From Tropicimonas sp. IMCC6043 (GTDB taxonomy: Bacteria; Pseudomonadota; Alphaproteobacteria; Rhodobacterales; Rhodobacteraceae), in NCBI RefSeq assembly GCF_004146235.1, contig NZ_SELO01000003.1:295304-359303 (forward strand): a stretch of 64,000 nucleotides of DNA. The letters are read 5' to 3'. Both the position numbers and the translations under genes were made by a program. Numbering within the stretch: position 1 is the stretch's first letter; each line of letters begins with the position of its first letter. This document shows, piece by piece, positions 50,763-59,314 of this stretch. Under the pieces are notes generated by a model. The model worked only from the letters and a program-made list of their open reading frames with translations, ran no database searches and was not told the origin of the DNA.

Positions 50763-52533
50763 GGCCGCCTCCCGAGTAGATCTTCTTGACCAGATCGTCA
50801 TTGACCACTTCGTCGACCGTCCCGTCGAGAACGAGACGGCCCTGGTGCAGCACGACAATGCGGCTCGAGATGTCGCGGACAAAGTCGAGGTCGTGCTCGA
50901 CGAGGATCGCAGCAAGACCGAGTTCCGTCGTCAGCTTCTGCAGCACCTCGCCGATCATCGTGCGTTCCGCCTTGGTCAGGCCGGCGGTCGGCTCGTCGAG
51001 CAGGATAAGTTCCGGCTCGAGCGCCAGCACCATCGCGAGTTCAAGGCTCTGTTTCTGCCCGTGCGAGAGCAGCGACACCTGCCCGCTCAGATGGTGATCG
51101 AGCCCGGTCAGTCGAAGGATCTCAATGGCCGGTTGCGGCAGAGAAAGAGTCTCGGACGCCTTGGTGAAGCTGGGCGTGTCGATCACGGTACGTGCCATGC
51201 GCAAGCATTCGGCGACGGTCAGGCTCTCGAATACGCTCGCCACCTGGAACTTCCGGCCAATGCCGCATCCGACGATCTGGTTCGGCACCATTCCCGCGAT
51301 GCTGTGCCCGTGGAGGCGAACCACGCCGCCCGACGCCACCTTGCCATCGGAGAGGCAGCGCATCAGGGTCGTCTTGCCGGCACCGTTCGGCCCGACAAGG
51401 CTGACCAACTCGCCGGGGCGCACCGTGAGCGTGACATCCTCGAGCACCTTCTGGCTGCCATAGGATTTCTCGAGCTTCTCGACTTCGAGCAGCGGCGCGT
51501 CGCCCGACGCCAGCGCGTGCGTCCGGCCGACACGTTCGAGTGCCGGCGCCGGGGCCGCCTTCTGCCGCTGCGATCCGAGCCCGGTGACCAGCGCCGCGAG
51601 CCCGTTCGGCATGAAGATGATCATCACCACGAAGAGCGTGCCAATGACCAGCTGCCACAGGAACGGCAGGTCTCCCGAGAGCTGGGCGCTGAGATAGCCG
51701 ATGCCGATCGTGCCGAGCACCGGCCCGAGGATGGTGCCCCGACCTCCGAGGGCCGTCCAGACGACGAGTTCGGTGCCGAAGACGAAGCCGGCATTCTCGG
51801 GCGCGACGACACCGGAGGCGTTGGCATAAAGGAAGCCGGCGAGCCCCGCGACACCGCCGAGCACGGCCGTGAGCGCGATCTTGATCTTCTGGGTATCGAT
51901 CCCGAGATAGGCGCAGCGCGCCTCGTTGTTGCGGATCGCAGTCAGCACACGCCCGGCGTCGGAACGGACGAAGACGAGCGCGGCGACAGCAACTGCGACA
52001 AGGGCAATCCCGGCCAGCCGAAAGAACCCTTCCAGCCCCAGGTTCAGACCGAAATAGCCCACGAGACCGGAACTCGATCCCGTCCAGGTGCCGCCGGAAT
52101 AGATGACCTGTGTGACGACGATCGGCACGACCAGCGAGATCACCGTGGCGTAGAAAGCGGAGGATCCGTAGTAGAAGGTCAGCCAGCCGATGGCACCCCC
52201 GAGGATCACCGGCAGCAATATGGACAGGACGAGCCCGAGCGCGATCATCGCAGGCGAATCGCCGACATGGGTCAGCACCATGGCCGTTGCGTAGGCGCCG
52301 ACGCCAAAGAAGGCGGCCTGTCCGAAAGTCAGGATCCCGGTGAAGCCCCAGAGAATGTCGACCGTAATGGCGAGGATGGCGAAGATCATCGCGCGCGTCA
52401 GCACGTTCAGGGCAAACCGGTCGAGCACCAGCGGCCCCAGGAGGACGAGCAGCGCCGCCGCCGCTCCGAGGAGAACCAGGAGGCGAACGCGCCGCGCCAC
52501 CGGCGGCGTCGTGGAAAGGGCGGTATCAGGCAC
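50755..52533 (-). CDS. LivM-LivG fusion: branched-chain/urea-type ABC permease and ATPase
   Basis: A 592-aa protein joining two subunits. Residues 1-315 are a LivM-type permease (helices, [44 protein letters not shown] in order); after a linker, residues 345-590 are a LivG/UrtD-type ATPase with Walker [10 protein letters not shown], the UrtD-like signature [11 protein letters not shown] and Walker [13 protein letters not shown]. The GTG start at 52533 overlaps the LivH stop by 8 bp and is supported by AAAGGG upstream. LSHGQKQ points to the urea/short-chain-amide branch, matching the amidohydrolase and AmiC-type genes. Confidence 0.92.
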   Translation of the reverse strand: MPDTALSTTPPVARRVRLLVLLGAAAALLVLLGPLVLDRFALNVLTRAMIFAILAITVDILWGFTGILTFGQAAFFGVGAYATAMVLTHVGDSPAMIALGLVLSILLPVILGGAIGWLTFYYGSSAFYATVISLVVPIVVTQVIYSGGTWTGSSSGLVGYFGLNLGLEGFFRLAGIALVAVAVAALVFVRSDAGRVLTAIRNNEARCAYLGIDTQKIKIALTAVLGGVAGLAGFLYANASGVVAPENAGFVFGTELVVWTALGGRGTILGPVLGTIGIGYLSAQLSGDLPFLWQLVIGTLFVVMIIFMPNGLAALVTGLGSQRQKAAPAPALERVGRTHALASGDAPLLEVEKLEKSYGSQKVLEDVTLTVRPGELVSLVGPNGAGKTTLMRCLSDGKVASGGVVRLHGHSIAGMVPNQIVGCGIGRKFQVASVFESLTVAECLRMARTVIDTPSFTKASETLSLPQPAIEILRLTGLDHHLSGQVSLLSHGQKQSLELAMVLALEPELILLDEPTAGLTKAERTMIGEVLQKLTTELGLAAILVEHDLDFVRDISSRIVVLHQGRLVLDGTVDEVVNDDLVKKIYSGGGHG

Positions 52534-53359
52534 GGGAGAGCCCTTTCGGTGAGACGCGCAGGACCAGTGCGGCGAGGACGGCGACGGTGATGCCGCCAAG
52601 GATCGGGCTGACATAGGTCGAGACGAGCACCTGCGCACCGCCGAACACCAGGCATGCAATGCCGAGTGCGGCGAAGGACTCGCCGGCGACCATCACCAGC
52701 ATGAAAGACCCCACGAGCCAGGTGACGCCCATTGTGGGATCGACGCTCGTGAGCGGGGTCAGCAGCACGCCGGCCAGCGCGGCAAGCCCGCACCCGATCA
52801 TGAAGGTGACGGCCCGGATTTTTTTGGTGTCGAGGCCGAGCGCGCGGGCGAGGGTCTCGTTCATGATAACGGCCCGGGCCGAAAGCCCGAGGCGTGTACC
52901 TTCCATCAGGAAGGTGAAGGCAAGACCGATCGCGATGGCGGCGGCGAGCGCAAAAAGGCGATAGATCGAATAGGAGCTTCCCAGGATGTCGGCGGTGCCT
53001 GAAAGGAGGCTCGGCGTGAACTGCACGTCGCGGCCGAACCCGAGCGTGATGAGCTGCCCGACGACGATCCCCAAACCCCAGGTCGCCAGGATGGCATCGA
53101 GCGGGCGCGAATAGAGCGGGCGCACGATGAACCTTTCTGTCAGCCCGCCCAGAGTGCCACCGACCACAAAGGCGACCGGCAGGGCCAACCAGGGGTTCAG
53201 CCCGGCATTTCCGACCGCAACGGCGCAATAGGCCCCCACTGTCAGCCAAGCGCCATGGGCAAAGTTGACGATTTTCAGGACGCCGAAGATCGTCAGCAGC
53301 CCCGTGGCGACGATGAAGAGCACCGCGGCCGTCGTCAGGATGTCGAGAAAGAGGGTCAT
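52526..53359 (-). CDS. Branched-chain/urea-type ABC transporter permease (LivH family)
   Basis: A 277-aa polytopic permease: GLLTIFGVLKIVNFAHGAWLTVGAY (the LivH N-terminal signature, read in parts), RPLYSRPLDAILATWGLG, and the EAA-like loop MNETLARALGLDTKKIRAVTF (read in parts). It pairs with the LivM half of the fusion protein. The gene is separated from the binding-protein gene by 50 bp with a perfect hairpin. Confidence 0.94.
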   Translation of the reverse strand: MTLFLDILTTAAVLFIVATGLLTIFGVLKIVNFAHGAWLTVGAYCAVAVGNAGLNPWLALPVAFVVGGTLGGLTERFIVRPLYSRPLDAILATWGLGIVVGQLITLGFGRDVQFTPSLLSGTADILGSSYSIYRLFALAAAIAIGLAFTFLMEGTRLGLSARAVIMNETLARALGLDTKKIRAVTFMIGCGLAALAGVLLTPLTSVDPTMGVTWLVGSFMLVMVAGESFAALGIACLVFGGAQVLVSTYVSPILGGITVAVLAALVLRVSPKGLSRA

Positions 53360-53376
53360 CGGGGTCTCCCGCTGGC

Positions 53377-53399
53377 GGAGGGGCCGGTGCGGCCCCTCC
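53377..53399. terminator. GC hairpin between binding-protein and LivH genes
   Basis: GGAGGGGCCG and CGGCCCCTCC form a perfect 10-bp stem with a 3-base loop, 10 bp after the binding-protein stop (minus strand). No T-run; same position as the hairpins behind the other binding-protein genes. Confidence 0.6.
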
Positions 53400-53409
53400 A
53401 GAGATCAGA

Positions 53410-54561
53410 TCAGAGATCGGGGCATTGATCGCCCGGATCGACGTTCTCGAACGACTCCACGACAGTAACGGAGCCGTCGTCCTGCACCTGACCGAGATAC
53501 ATCGTCAGCGGCGCGTGGTGCTGTTTGGACATCGAGATCGTGCCGCGCGGTCCGGTGAAGGAGACCTCGCCCAGCGCCTCCAGAACCGCCTTCGGGTTGG
53601 TTGAGCCGGCCTTCTCGACGGCCGCCTTGTAGAGATAGACGCCCTCGTATTGCGGCACCGAGAGATCGTTCGGCGTGCGCGCCTCCTCTCCGAACTTCGC
53701 CTTGATCGCCTCCATGAACGCCTTGTTCTCGGGGCTGTCGATACCGGTCACGTAGGAGGCCGAGATCAGGATCCCGGCGGCCTCGCCGCCCATGCTCTGG
53801 GCCGTGCCTTCGTCCACGGCAAGGTTCGCGTAGGGGAGTTCGACTCCTGCACCGCGAAGCTGCTTGGTCAGCGTCACGTTGGGCGCGCCGCCGGCCGTCG
53901 AAGTGATCAGCGCCTCGGCGCCCGAACTCTTGAGCTGCGAGATGATCGCGGTCCAGTCGGTGCCGTCCATGGGCAGGTATTCCTCGCCCATGACTTCTCC
54001 GCCGGTCTCGCCGATGTAACCGCGGGCGAACTCGAGCATCCCGCGACCGAAGGCGTAGTCGCTGCCGACGAGGAAGAATTTCGTGATCCCCTGTTCGTTC
54101 AGGTAGTCGACGATCGGCGGAACCTGCTGTTCCGGCACCCAGGCATTGACGAAGAGATACGGATTGCAGGACCGGCCCTCATAGAACGAGGTGTAGATGT
54201 AGGGCACCCCGCCCTTGCTCACGATGGGCAGGCCAGCGTTGCGGGCCGCGCTGGTCTCCATCGAGATCAGAACGTCGACCTCGTCGCGAAAGACGAGGCT
54301 GTCGAAGGCTTTCTGTGCCCCCACGGCCCCCGAACCGTCATCGGCGACCACGAGTTCGAGGGGCCGGCCAAGAAGCCCGCCCGCGGCGTTGATCTCGTCG
54401 ACGGCAAGCTCTGCTGCCTGCACGACCGATGGCGCGACGACGCTGTTGGCGCCTGAAAGGCCTACCGGCACGCCGATCTTGATCGGGTCGCCTTCCTGCG
54501 CCATCGCGGCGCCGGCAATGAAGGTGCTGGCCAGGATGGCCGCAAGGGATTTGAGTTTCAT
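53410..54561 (-). CDS. Urea/amide-type ABC transporter substrate-binding protein
   Basis: A 383-aa periplasmic binding protein of the Leu/Ile/Val-binding (Peripla_BP_6) type, with signal peptide MKLKSLAAILASTFIAGAAMA. Typical segments: VGLSGANSVVAPSVVQAAELAVDEINAAGGLLGRPLELV and FFLVGSDYAFGRGMLEFAR (read in parts). ATG 54561 follows GAGGAAC. It lies 56 bp after the amidohydrolase gene and before the permeases. Like the AmiC-type regulator in the same operon it belongs to the short-chain amide/urea group, so periplasmic sensor and cytoplasmic regulator probably recognise related ligands. Confidence 0.93.
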   Translation of the reverse strand: MKLKSLAAILASTFIAGAAMAQEGDPIKIGVPVGLSGANSVVAPSVVQAAELAVDEINAAGGLLGRPLELVVADDGSGAVGAQKAFDSLVFRDEVDVLISMETSAARNAGLPIVSKGGVPYIYTSFYEGRSCNPYLFVNAWVPEQQVPPIVDYLNEQGITKFFLVGSDYAFGRGMLEFARGYIGETGGEVMGEEYLPMDGTDWTAIISQLKSSGAEALITSTAGGAPNVTLTKQLRGAGVELPYANLAVDEGTAQSMGGEAAGILISASYVTGIDSPENKAFMEAIKAKFGEEARTPNDLSVPQYEGVYLYKAAVEKAGSTNPKAVLEALGEVSFTGPRGTISMSKQHHAPLTMYLGQVQDDGSVTVVESFENVDPGDQCPDL

Positions 54562-54617
54562 CTGTCTGTTCCTCGCTGTTGTTTGGTTGGGAGTGCTGTC
54601 GTGGCGGGAGGTGCCGT

Positions 54618-55460
54618 TTAGCCGTAGAGGTCGGTCCGGCGGTCTCCCAGGATGTTGTTGTGCTCGTTGAGCTGACGGGTCGACGCGACGGTGGCCGGGT
54701 CGATCTCGGCATAAAGGATCGCCTCCTCCTGCCATCCGGCCGGGCCGGCGACGGCGAAACCGCCCGGGTCGACAATCAGGCTCTGGCCGATGAACGGCTG
54801 GCCGCGTTCCGTGCCCACGCGGTCGGCACAGGCAATGTAGAGGCCATTGCAATGCGCCGCGGCCATGTGAAGGACGTTGGACATTGCCGAGTCCTTCGGG
54901 TGCTGCCCCGGCATCGGGACCCAGTTGGTCGGTATGCAGACAACCTCTGCCCCGGCATCCGCGAGCAGCCGGAAGGTTTCGGGAAACCAGCCGTCATAAC
55001 AGATCGCCATGCCGATCCGCCCGAGCGGCGTGTCGAAGACGGGCAACCCCAGATCGCCTGGCGTGAAAATGAGCGTTTCGCGGTCCCAGAGGTGTAGCTT
55101 TCGGTAGCCGCCGATATAGCCGTCCGGGCCACACAGCATGGCGGAATTGTAGAAGCGCCCCTCTGCCGCCTCGGCAACGCCGGAGACGATGTGGATGCCC
55201 AACTCCTCGGCAAGCGCACAGAGCCGCCGCGCAGTTTCTCCGTCTGGCACAGGGGCGGCGAGCGCGGCCAGTTCCTCGGGGCCCTCAAAGACATATCCGC
55301 TGTCGGCCAGTTCGGGCAGCACGACCAGCGACGCGCCCTTCGACTGGGCCACGCGGATCCGCGCCTCCATCGCGTCGAGATTTGCCTCTCGCGCACCGAT
55401 ATGCGGTTCGAACTGGATGCAGGCTACCGTGTATGGCGCACTGCCGGCGGGTCGGGTCAT
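54618..55460 (-). CDS. Nitrilase superfamily amidohydrolase
   Basis: A 280-aa carbon-nitrogen hydrolase with the Glu-Lys-Cys triad: Glu in VLPELADSGY (about 49), Lys in YRKLHLWDRE (about 121) and Cys in MAICYDGWFPETFR (about 154). It hydrolyses amides or nitriles, or carbamoyl compounds, to acid plus ammonia in the cytoplasm. ATG 55460 follows GGAGA; a TTG 12 bp upstream lies inside the ribosome site and is not used. It is the first gene downstream of the antitermination leader and is followed by the importer genes, so it is probably induced with them by the AmiC/AmiR-type proteins. Size matches RamA-type amidases rather than AmiE (about 345 aa). Confidence 0.9.
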   Translation of the reverse strand: MTRPAGSAPYTVACIQFEPHIGAREANLDAMEARIRVAQSKGASLVVLPELADSGYVFEGPEELAALAAPVPDGETARRLCALAEELGIHIVSGVAEAAEGRFYNSAMLCGPDGYIGGYRKLHLWDRETLIFTPGDLGLPVFDTPLGRIGMAICYDGWFPETFRLLADAGAEVVCIPTNWVPMPGQHPKDSAMSNVLHMAAAHCNGLYIACADRVGTERGQPFIGQSLIVDPGGFAVAGPAGWQEEAILYAEIDPATVASTRQLNEHNNILGDRRTDLYG

Positions 55461-55470
55461 TTCTGTCTCC

Positions 55471-55517
55471 AAAACGCAAAAAGCCCCCGCTGCGGCGCTG
55501 ACCGCATGCCGGGGGCT
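55471..55517 (-). terminator. Leader terminator upstream of the amidohydrolase gene
   Basis: On the minus strand AGCCCCCG pairs with CGGGGGCT, with an inner TGCGG/CCGCA stem, followed by TTTTTGCGTTTT. It sits 11 bp before the amidohydrolase start codon, inside the leader rather than after a gene, so it should block transcription of the amidase and importer genes unless antitermination occurs. Confidence 0.85.
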
Positions 55518-55535
55518 ACCTAGCCGGGATGTGAT

Positions 55536-55566
55536 GCGGCAACCCTGCCGCTGAGCAATCCTGCTC
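55536..55566 (-). ncRNA. ANTAR-type dual-hairpin leader RNA
   Basis: Read on the minus strand, two adjacent hairpins with six-base loops are separated by one base: GAGC-AGGATT-GCTC (55566-55553) and GCGGC-AGGGTT-GCCGC (55551-55536). Tandem hexaloop hairpins with conserved A1 and G4 are the recognition element of ANTAR antiterminator proteins; both loops have A1, the second also G4, the first has A4 with G3. They lie 18 bp before the terminator at 55517 and directly downstream of the gene for an ANTAR protein (55639). Binding would favour these hairpins and prevent the terminator. Confidence 0.75.
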
Positions 55567-55586
55567 CTGACCTAGAGGCTGGCACA

Positions 55587-55629
55587 GGGCCGGACTCCGT
55601 TCAAGTCAAGCTTTTCGGCAGTCCGGCCC
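55587..55629. repeat. Perfect 10-bp inverted repeat after the AmiR-type gene
   Basis: GGGCCGGACT and AGTCCGGCCC flank a 23-base loop (inner CCG/CGG can extend the stem), 9 bp after the AmiR-type stop codon. No T-run. It separates the regulator mRNA from the leader and may stabilise or process the regulator transcript. Confidence 0.55.
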
Positions 55630-55638
55630 GAAATCGCG

Positions 55639-56271
55639 TCAAATATTGGTCGGTTTTGAAACCGGCCGCCGCCCAAGGCCCAGCCGCGCCATGGTCTCAT
55701 GTGCGGCCACGATCTCCTCGGCGATGGTGGCGAGCGCCACCCGCTCGGCCGTGGCCTGCTCGCGCAGCAACCGGTAGGCATCTTCCTCGCCCATGCCCTG
55801 TTCGTCGACCAGCAGGCGCACCGCGCGATCGACCAGCCGCCGGCCCTTCAGCGTGTCTTCCAGTTTCTGCACCTTCGCCGCCAGCCGCTTCTCGTGGCGT
55901 CGTCGGTACCGCGCGAGCGTGAACTGGGTCAGGATGCCGAGAGGACGCAGCGGGCGGCTCATGACGCCGTGCGCGTTGAGATCGTAGATCGCCTGCAGTG
56001 TTGTCGGGCTTTCGTAGGTGACGACGGCGACGATCGCGACGTCCTGCTCGTCGAGGATCGGCGCAATCTCGGTGAGCGAAACATCATCGACCCCGACGAA
56101 GACAGTGTCGATCTCCTCGGGAAAGACGCGCGGCGGGGGCCAGGCCACCCGCACTTCGCAGCCAAGCCGGCGCAGGTGGTCGTGCAGCAGCTTGCCCTCC
56201 TCGTCCTGCGGCAGGATCAGCAACACCCGCGCTCGCCGCAGCTCGTCCAGTATCCGGCGCGCACCTTTCAT
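55639..56271 (-). CDS. amiR: AmiR-type antiterminator with ANTAR RNA-binding domain
   Basis: A 210-aa protein: N-terminal receiver-like domain (about 10-130, RVLLILPQDEEGKLLHDHLRRLG in parts) without the acidic phosphorylation pocket, a coiled coil (RRRHEKRLAAKVQKLEDTLK) and a C-terminal ANTAR domain at about 145-200 (LVDRAVRLLVDEQGMGEEDAYRLLREQ in parts). AmiR binds nascent leader RNA and prevents termination unless held by AmiC. ATG 56271 overlaps the AmiC-type stop. A matching leader lies just downstream, before the amidohydrolase gene. Confidence 0.9.
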   Translation of the reverse strand: MKGARRILDELRRARVLLILPQDEEGKLLHDHLRRLGCEVRVAWPPPRVFPEEIDTVFVGVDDVSLTEIAPILDEQDVAIVAVVTYESPTTLQAIYDLNAHGVMSRPLRPLGILTQFTLARYRRRHEKRLAAKVQKLEDTLKGRRLVDRAVRLLVDEQGMGEEDAYRLLREQATAERVALATIAEEIVAAHETMARLGLGRRPVSKPTNI

Positions 56272-57413
56272 GACCACTCCCGAAGTGACGGTTCCTCGAA
56301 CCAGGTATTGGCAAGGTAGGGATCGGGCCGGATCAGCGCACCGCCCTCCCAGACGATGTCGAAGAGCCCGTCCCTGCGCGCCACCCCGATGCGCGGTGTG
56401 AGCCAAAGGTGGCGCGTGTCGGGATCCACGCAGACCGGCCCTTCGGGCGCCTCGAATTCGTCGCCCAGCACGTCGAGCGCGATCCGTCGCGGATCGACCG
56501 TGCCGACCCTCTCCAGCGCCCGCGCAAAAAGATGCACCTGCAGGTAGGCCGGTTCGGAATAGATGCTGGTCGTTGCCGTCGCGCCGTAGCGCGCCTTGAA
56601 CGCGGCAACGAATTCCGAGTTCTCTGGCCTGTCGATCGTCTGAAAGTAGGTCGATGCAAGAATGTGCCCGTCACATCTTTCCGGCCCGATATGCGCGACT
56701 TCGGATTCCGCCATCGTCAGGCTGGCAACCGGACAGGTCGCGCGGTCGATGCCGGCCGCATCATATCGGGCATAGAACGCGTGGGCGGCCGTGCCGATGA
56801 CGGTCGAGAAGATCGCGTCGGGCGCTGTCTGCCGGATTTCCTCGACCACCTCCGCGACGATCGCGGGAGAGGCTCCAAGAGGAATGTAACGCTCACCGAC
56901 GATGTCGCCGCCCTTGGCCTCGATCAGGTCGCGCATCACCCGGTTCGATTCACGCGGGAAGATGTAGTCGCATCCCGCGAGGAAGATCCGCCCCCCGTGC
57001 CGCTCCAGCAGGTAATCGGCGAGTGGCGGGCAGAGCTGGTTGGCGGTCGCACCGGCATAGACGAGGTTTTCGCTGTATTCGAACCCCTCGTACATTGAGG
57101 GATAGAACAGCAGGCCATTGTGCCGTTCCACGATCGACAGCACCGCCTTCCGACTCGCCGACATGGAACAGCCGAAGATCACATCGATTTCGTCCTCGGC
57201 AAGCATGCGTCGCGTCAGAGCCCGATACGCGTCATTGGACGCGCCGGGGTCGTAGCCGACTGGCACCAATTCGTGCCCGCAAACGCCGCCAGCCTTGTTG
57301 ATCTCGTCGATCGCCAGCATGGTGCCGGCAATATGTTCCTGCTCGGTCACGAAAGTCGTGCCGCTCCTCGAGAACAACACGCCGACCTTCAACGGATCCT
57401 GCTTCCGCGGCAC
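56268..57413 (-). CDS. amiC: AmiC-type amide-sensing negative regulator (Peripla_BP family)
   Basis: A 381-aa binding-protein-fold regulator without a signal peptide, as expected for cytoplasmic AmiC. Typical segments: LKVGVLFSRSGTTFVTEQEHIAGTMLAIDEINKAGGVCG and FYPSMYEGFEYSENLVYAGATANQ (read in parts), shared with P. aeruginosa AmiC and urea-binding UrtA. AmiC sequesters AmiR until an amide is bound. The GTG start at 57413, preceded by AGGATGG, gives the usual N-terminus; an ATG at 57497 would add 28 residues. The gene overlaps amiR by 4 bp. Confidence 0.88.
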   Translation of the reverse strand: MPRKQDPLKVGVLFSRSGTTFVTEQEHIAGTMLAIDEINKAGGVCGHELVPVGYDPGASNDAYRALTRRMLAEDEIDVIFGCSMSASRKAVLSIVERHNGLLFYPSMYEGFEYSENLVYAGATANQLCPPLADYLLERHGGRIFLAGCDYIFPRESNRVMRDLIEAKGGDIVGERYIPLGASPAIVAEVVEEIRQTAPDAIFSTVIGTAAHAFYARYDAAGIDRATCPVASLTMAESEVAHIGPERCDGHILASTYFQTIDRPENSEFVAAFKARYGATATTSIYSEPAYLQVHLFARALERVGTVDPRRIALDVLGDEFEAPEGPVCVDPDTRHLWLTPRIGVARRDGLFDIVWEGGALIRPDPYLANTWFEEPSLREWS

Positions 57414-57753
57414 CCTGCCACCATCCTGGATACGGAACACATGCCCTCGAGAGCTTATGGGCGCCAACCGGGACACGCAATGCGCGTCCTGTGCCATCCG
57501 TTGAGAGGTTTCGCGTTCGGCTTCCTTCCGGAGGCTCTGTCGGTCAGTTTCGAACTCGTCAGTGCAAGGCCGGGATCACCACCCCACTTGCCTCGTCAAG
57601 CGGGCGCTATTGCAGTCCAGGCCGGAGCAGTTCCGCGCACCTTTCATAAATCTCCGCTGAAAAGATCGAACAGTCCCGCTCCACCAGATCGGAACGGGTT
57701 CGTGGCAAACATCGATATCGTGCTTGTCAACTTCTCCCTGACTCCACCGCTTG
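57414..57753. other. Intergenic region upstream of the amiC-type gene
   Basis: Should hold the promoter of the amide operon. On the minus strand a TTGACA lies at 57730-57725, without a convincing -10. No gene is recognised, though the 84 bp next to 57414 could be coding if ATG 57497 is the real start. Confidence 0.35.
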
Positions 57754-59310
57754 TCAGCTTTCGCGCAGGCTCCGGTTGGCGGATTTCAGGATCGGTTCAA
57801 ACAGATACTCGAGAACGGTTTTTTCTTCGTTCAGGATCATGACCTCTGTTGGCATTCCCGGAATCAGACGCACCGAGCTGAGGCCGGCAAGGTCTTCCGA
57901 ATTGACCTCGACCTTGGCGAGGAAATACGGCTCTCCGGTCCGGTCTTCGACCAGACGATCAGCGGAAACTGATCGCAGGACGCCGTGGATCATGGGGAGG
58001 TTCCTTTGCTTGTAGGCCGTGAGAACGACGCGCGCGGTCATTCCGGGGAGGACCCTGTCGATGTCATTGGGTTTGACACGTGCATCAATTATCAAGCGTG
58101 CTTCGCTCGGCACGATTTCCAGTATCGTCTCTCCCGGACGAAGCACGCCGGCCTCCGTGGTGGCATGGATGTTCATGACCGTTCCGGGCATCGACGCGCG
58201 CACGACGGTGCGTGCAAGAACGTCCTCTCGAGACGGAATCTGGCTCCGGATCTCGCCAAGAAGACGCTGGATCTCAGCCAACCCGTCGTTTGCCTGCTCA
58301 ACGACGGCTTCGCGCATGGTCAGAAGCTGAATCTCGGTCTCGCCAATCCGTTGCGCATTCTCGGCAATATGAGCCCGGTTGAGCGCCTTGTCAGCCTCGA
58401 GGTCCGCATGGGCACGCTTGAGGGCCAGGAGCCGTGACGCCTCGGCAAGACCCTTGTCGTATAGGGTTTGGACACTCCTGATTTCTTCAAGCACGAGCTC
58501 AATCTGGCGCTCTTGTGCGACCGTGACGTCCTCCAGGCCCGCATTTTGCTCTTCAAGTTGAAGAATCCTCTGATGCAGGATTTTTTCTCGGCCGGCTTGA
58601 GTGGCGCGCTGGCTTGCGAGCAAGTCCTGTTGCGCCTCCATGGCAAGCTTTGCCTCATCGCTTGCGTCGTTCACGAGGTTTTCCGGAAAGGGTATCGCCT
58701 CCTTGTCCGAGCGTTGCGCGAGAAGCCGCGCCTCCATGGCCGTGAGGTGAAGAAGGCGCTTGTGGAGTTCCTCATAGCGGGCGCGCGCCTGAACATCCTC
58801 AAGCGTGACGAGCGGATCGCCTGCCGCCACGACGTCACCCTCCCGCACATGGATCGAGCGGACGATCCCCCCCTCAAGATGTGCTACGGTCTTCCGGTCG
58901 CCTTCCGGGCTGACGACCCCCGGAGCAATCGCCGCGCTCGAGAGCGGCGCCAGAACTGACCAACTTCCAAAGAACAGGACCAGCACCACGGAAGCAGCCA
59001 AGCCCATGAATTTCGGACGCCTGACCATCATGGAAAGGGGCTCTGCCCTTTCCGGAGGTCGACGCGCACCAACGATCCGACGCAGCACCAAAAGCACGAT
59101 CAAAAACGCCAGAATGAACGTGATGACGGTCATGAGGCCCTGAACGTGCGGTTCCGTCCAGCCGGCCCTGTCCATCGGACGAGCAAGTTCGGGCGGCAGG
59201 GCGATGCCGATCTGCTCAAGGATCGTTCTGCCCCATTCAAGGCCAGCATTCAGCTTCTCGATCGAGATACTTCCAGCTTCGCGGAGACGGTCCAGAGATT
59301 CCTGTAACAT
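57754..59310 (-). CDS. Type I secretion membrane-fusion protein (HlyD family)
   Basis: A 518-aa periplasmic adaptor, longer than usual HlyD/PrtE proteins (430-480 aa) because of an N-terminal extension with an extra hydrophobic helix (about 59-82, GLMTVITFILAFLIVLLVL) ahead of the standard anchor helix (about 102-120). Then lipoyl-like halves (HLEGGIVRSIHVREGDVVAAGDPL and RASMPGTVMNIHATTEAGVLRPGETI, read in parts), a long coiled-coil hairpin (about 175-375) and the C-terminal beta domain with IPGMPTEVMI. It bridges the ATPase at 59315 to an outer-membrane TolC-like channel not encoded here. Start 59310 lies 4 bp after the ATPase stop. Confidence 0.92.
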   Translation of the reverse strand: MLQESLDRLREAGSISIEKLNAGLEWGRTILEQIGIALPPELARPMDRAGWTEPHVQGLMTVITFILAFLIVLLVLRRIVGARRPPERAEPLSMMVRRPKFMGLAASVVLVLFFGSWSVLAPLSSAAIAPGVVSPEGDRKTVAHLEGGIVRSIHVREGDVVAAGDPLVTLEDVQARARYEELHKRLLHLTAMEARLLAQRSDKEAIPFPENLVNDASDEAKLAMEAQQDLLASQRATQAGREKILHQRILQLEEQNAGLEDVTVAQERQIELVLEEIRSVQTLYDKGLAEASRLLALKRAHADLEADKALNRAHIAENAQRIGETEIQLLTMREAVVEQANDGLAEIQRLLGEIRSQIPSREDVLARTVVRASMPGTVMNIHATTEAGVLRPGETILEIVPSEARLIIDARVKPNDIDRVLPGMTARVVLTAYKQRNLPMIHGVLRSVSADRLVEDRTGEPYFLAKVEVNSEDLAGLSSVRLIPGMPTEVMILNEEKTVLEYLFEPILKSANRSLRES

Positions 59311-59314
59311 GGGT

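Noticed and set aside
50710..52590. Long open frame (626 codons) on the + strand opposite the LivMG gene
   Set aside because: It mirrors a gene with clear ABC transporter motifs; the product is low-complexity Arg/Glu/Gly-rich as expected from reading GC-rich codons backwards, and it has no ribosome site.
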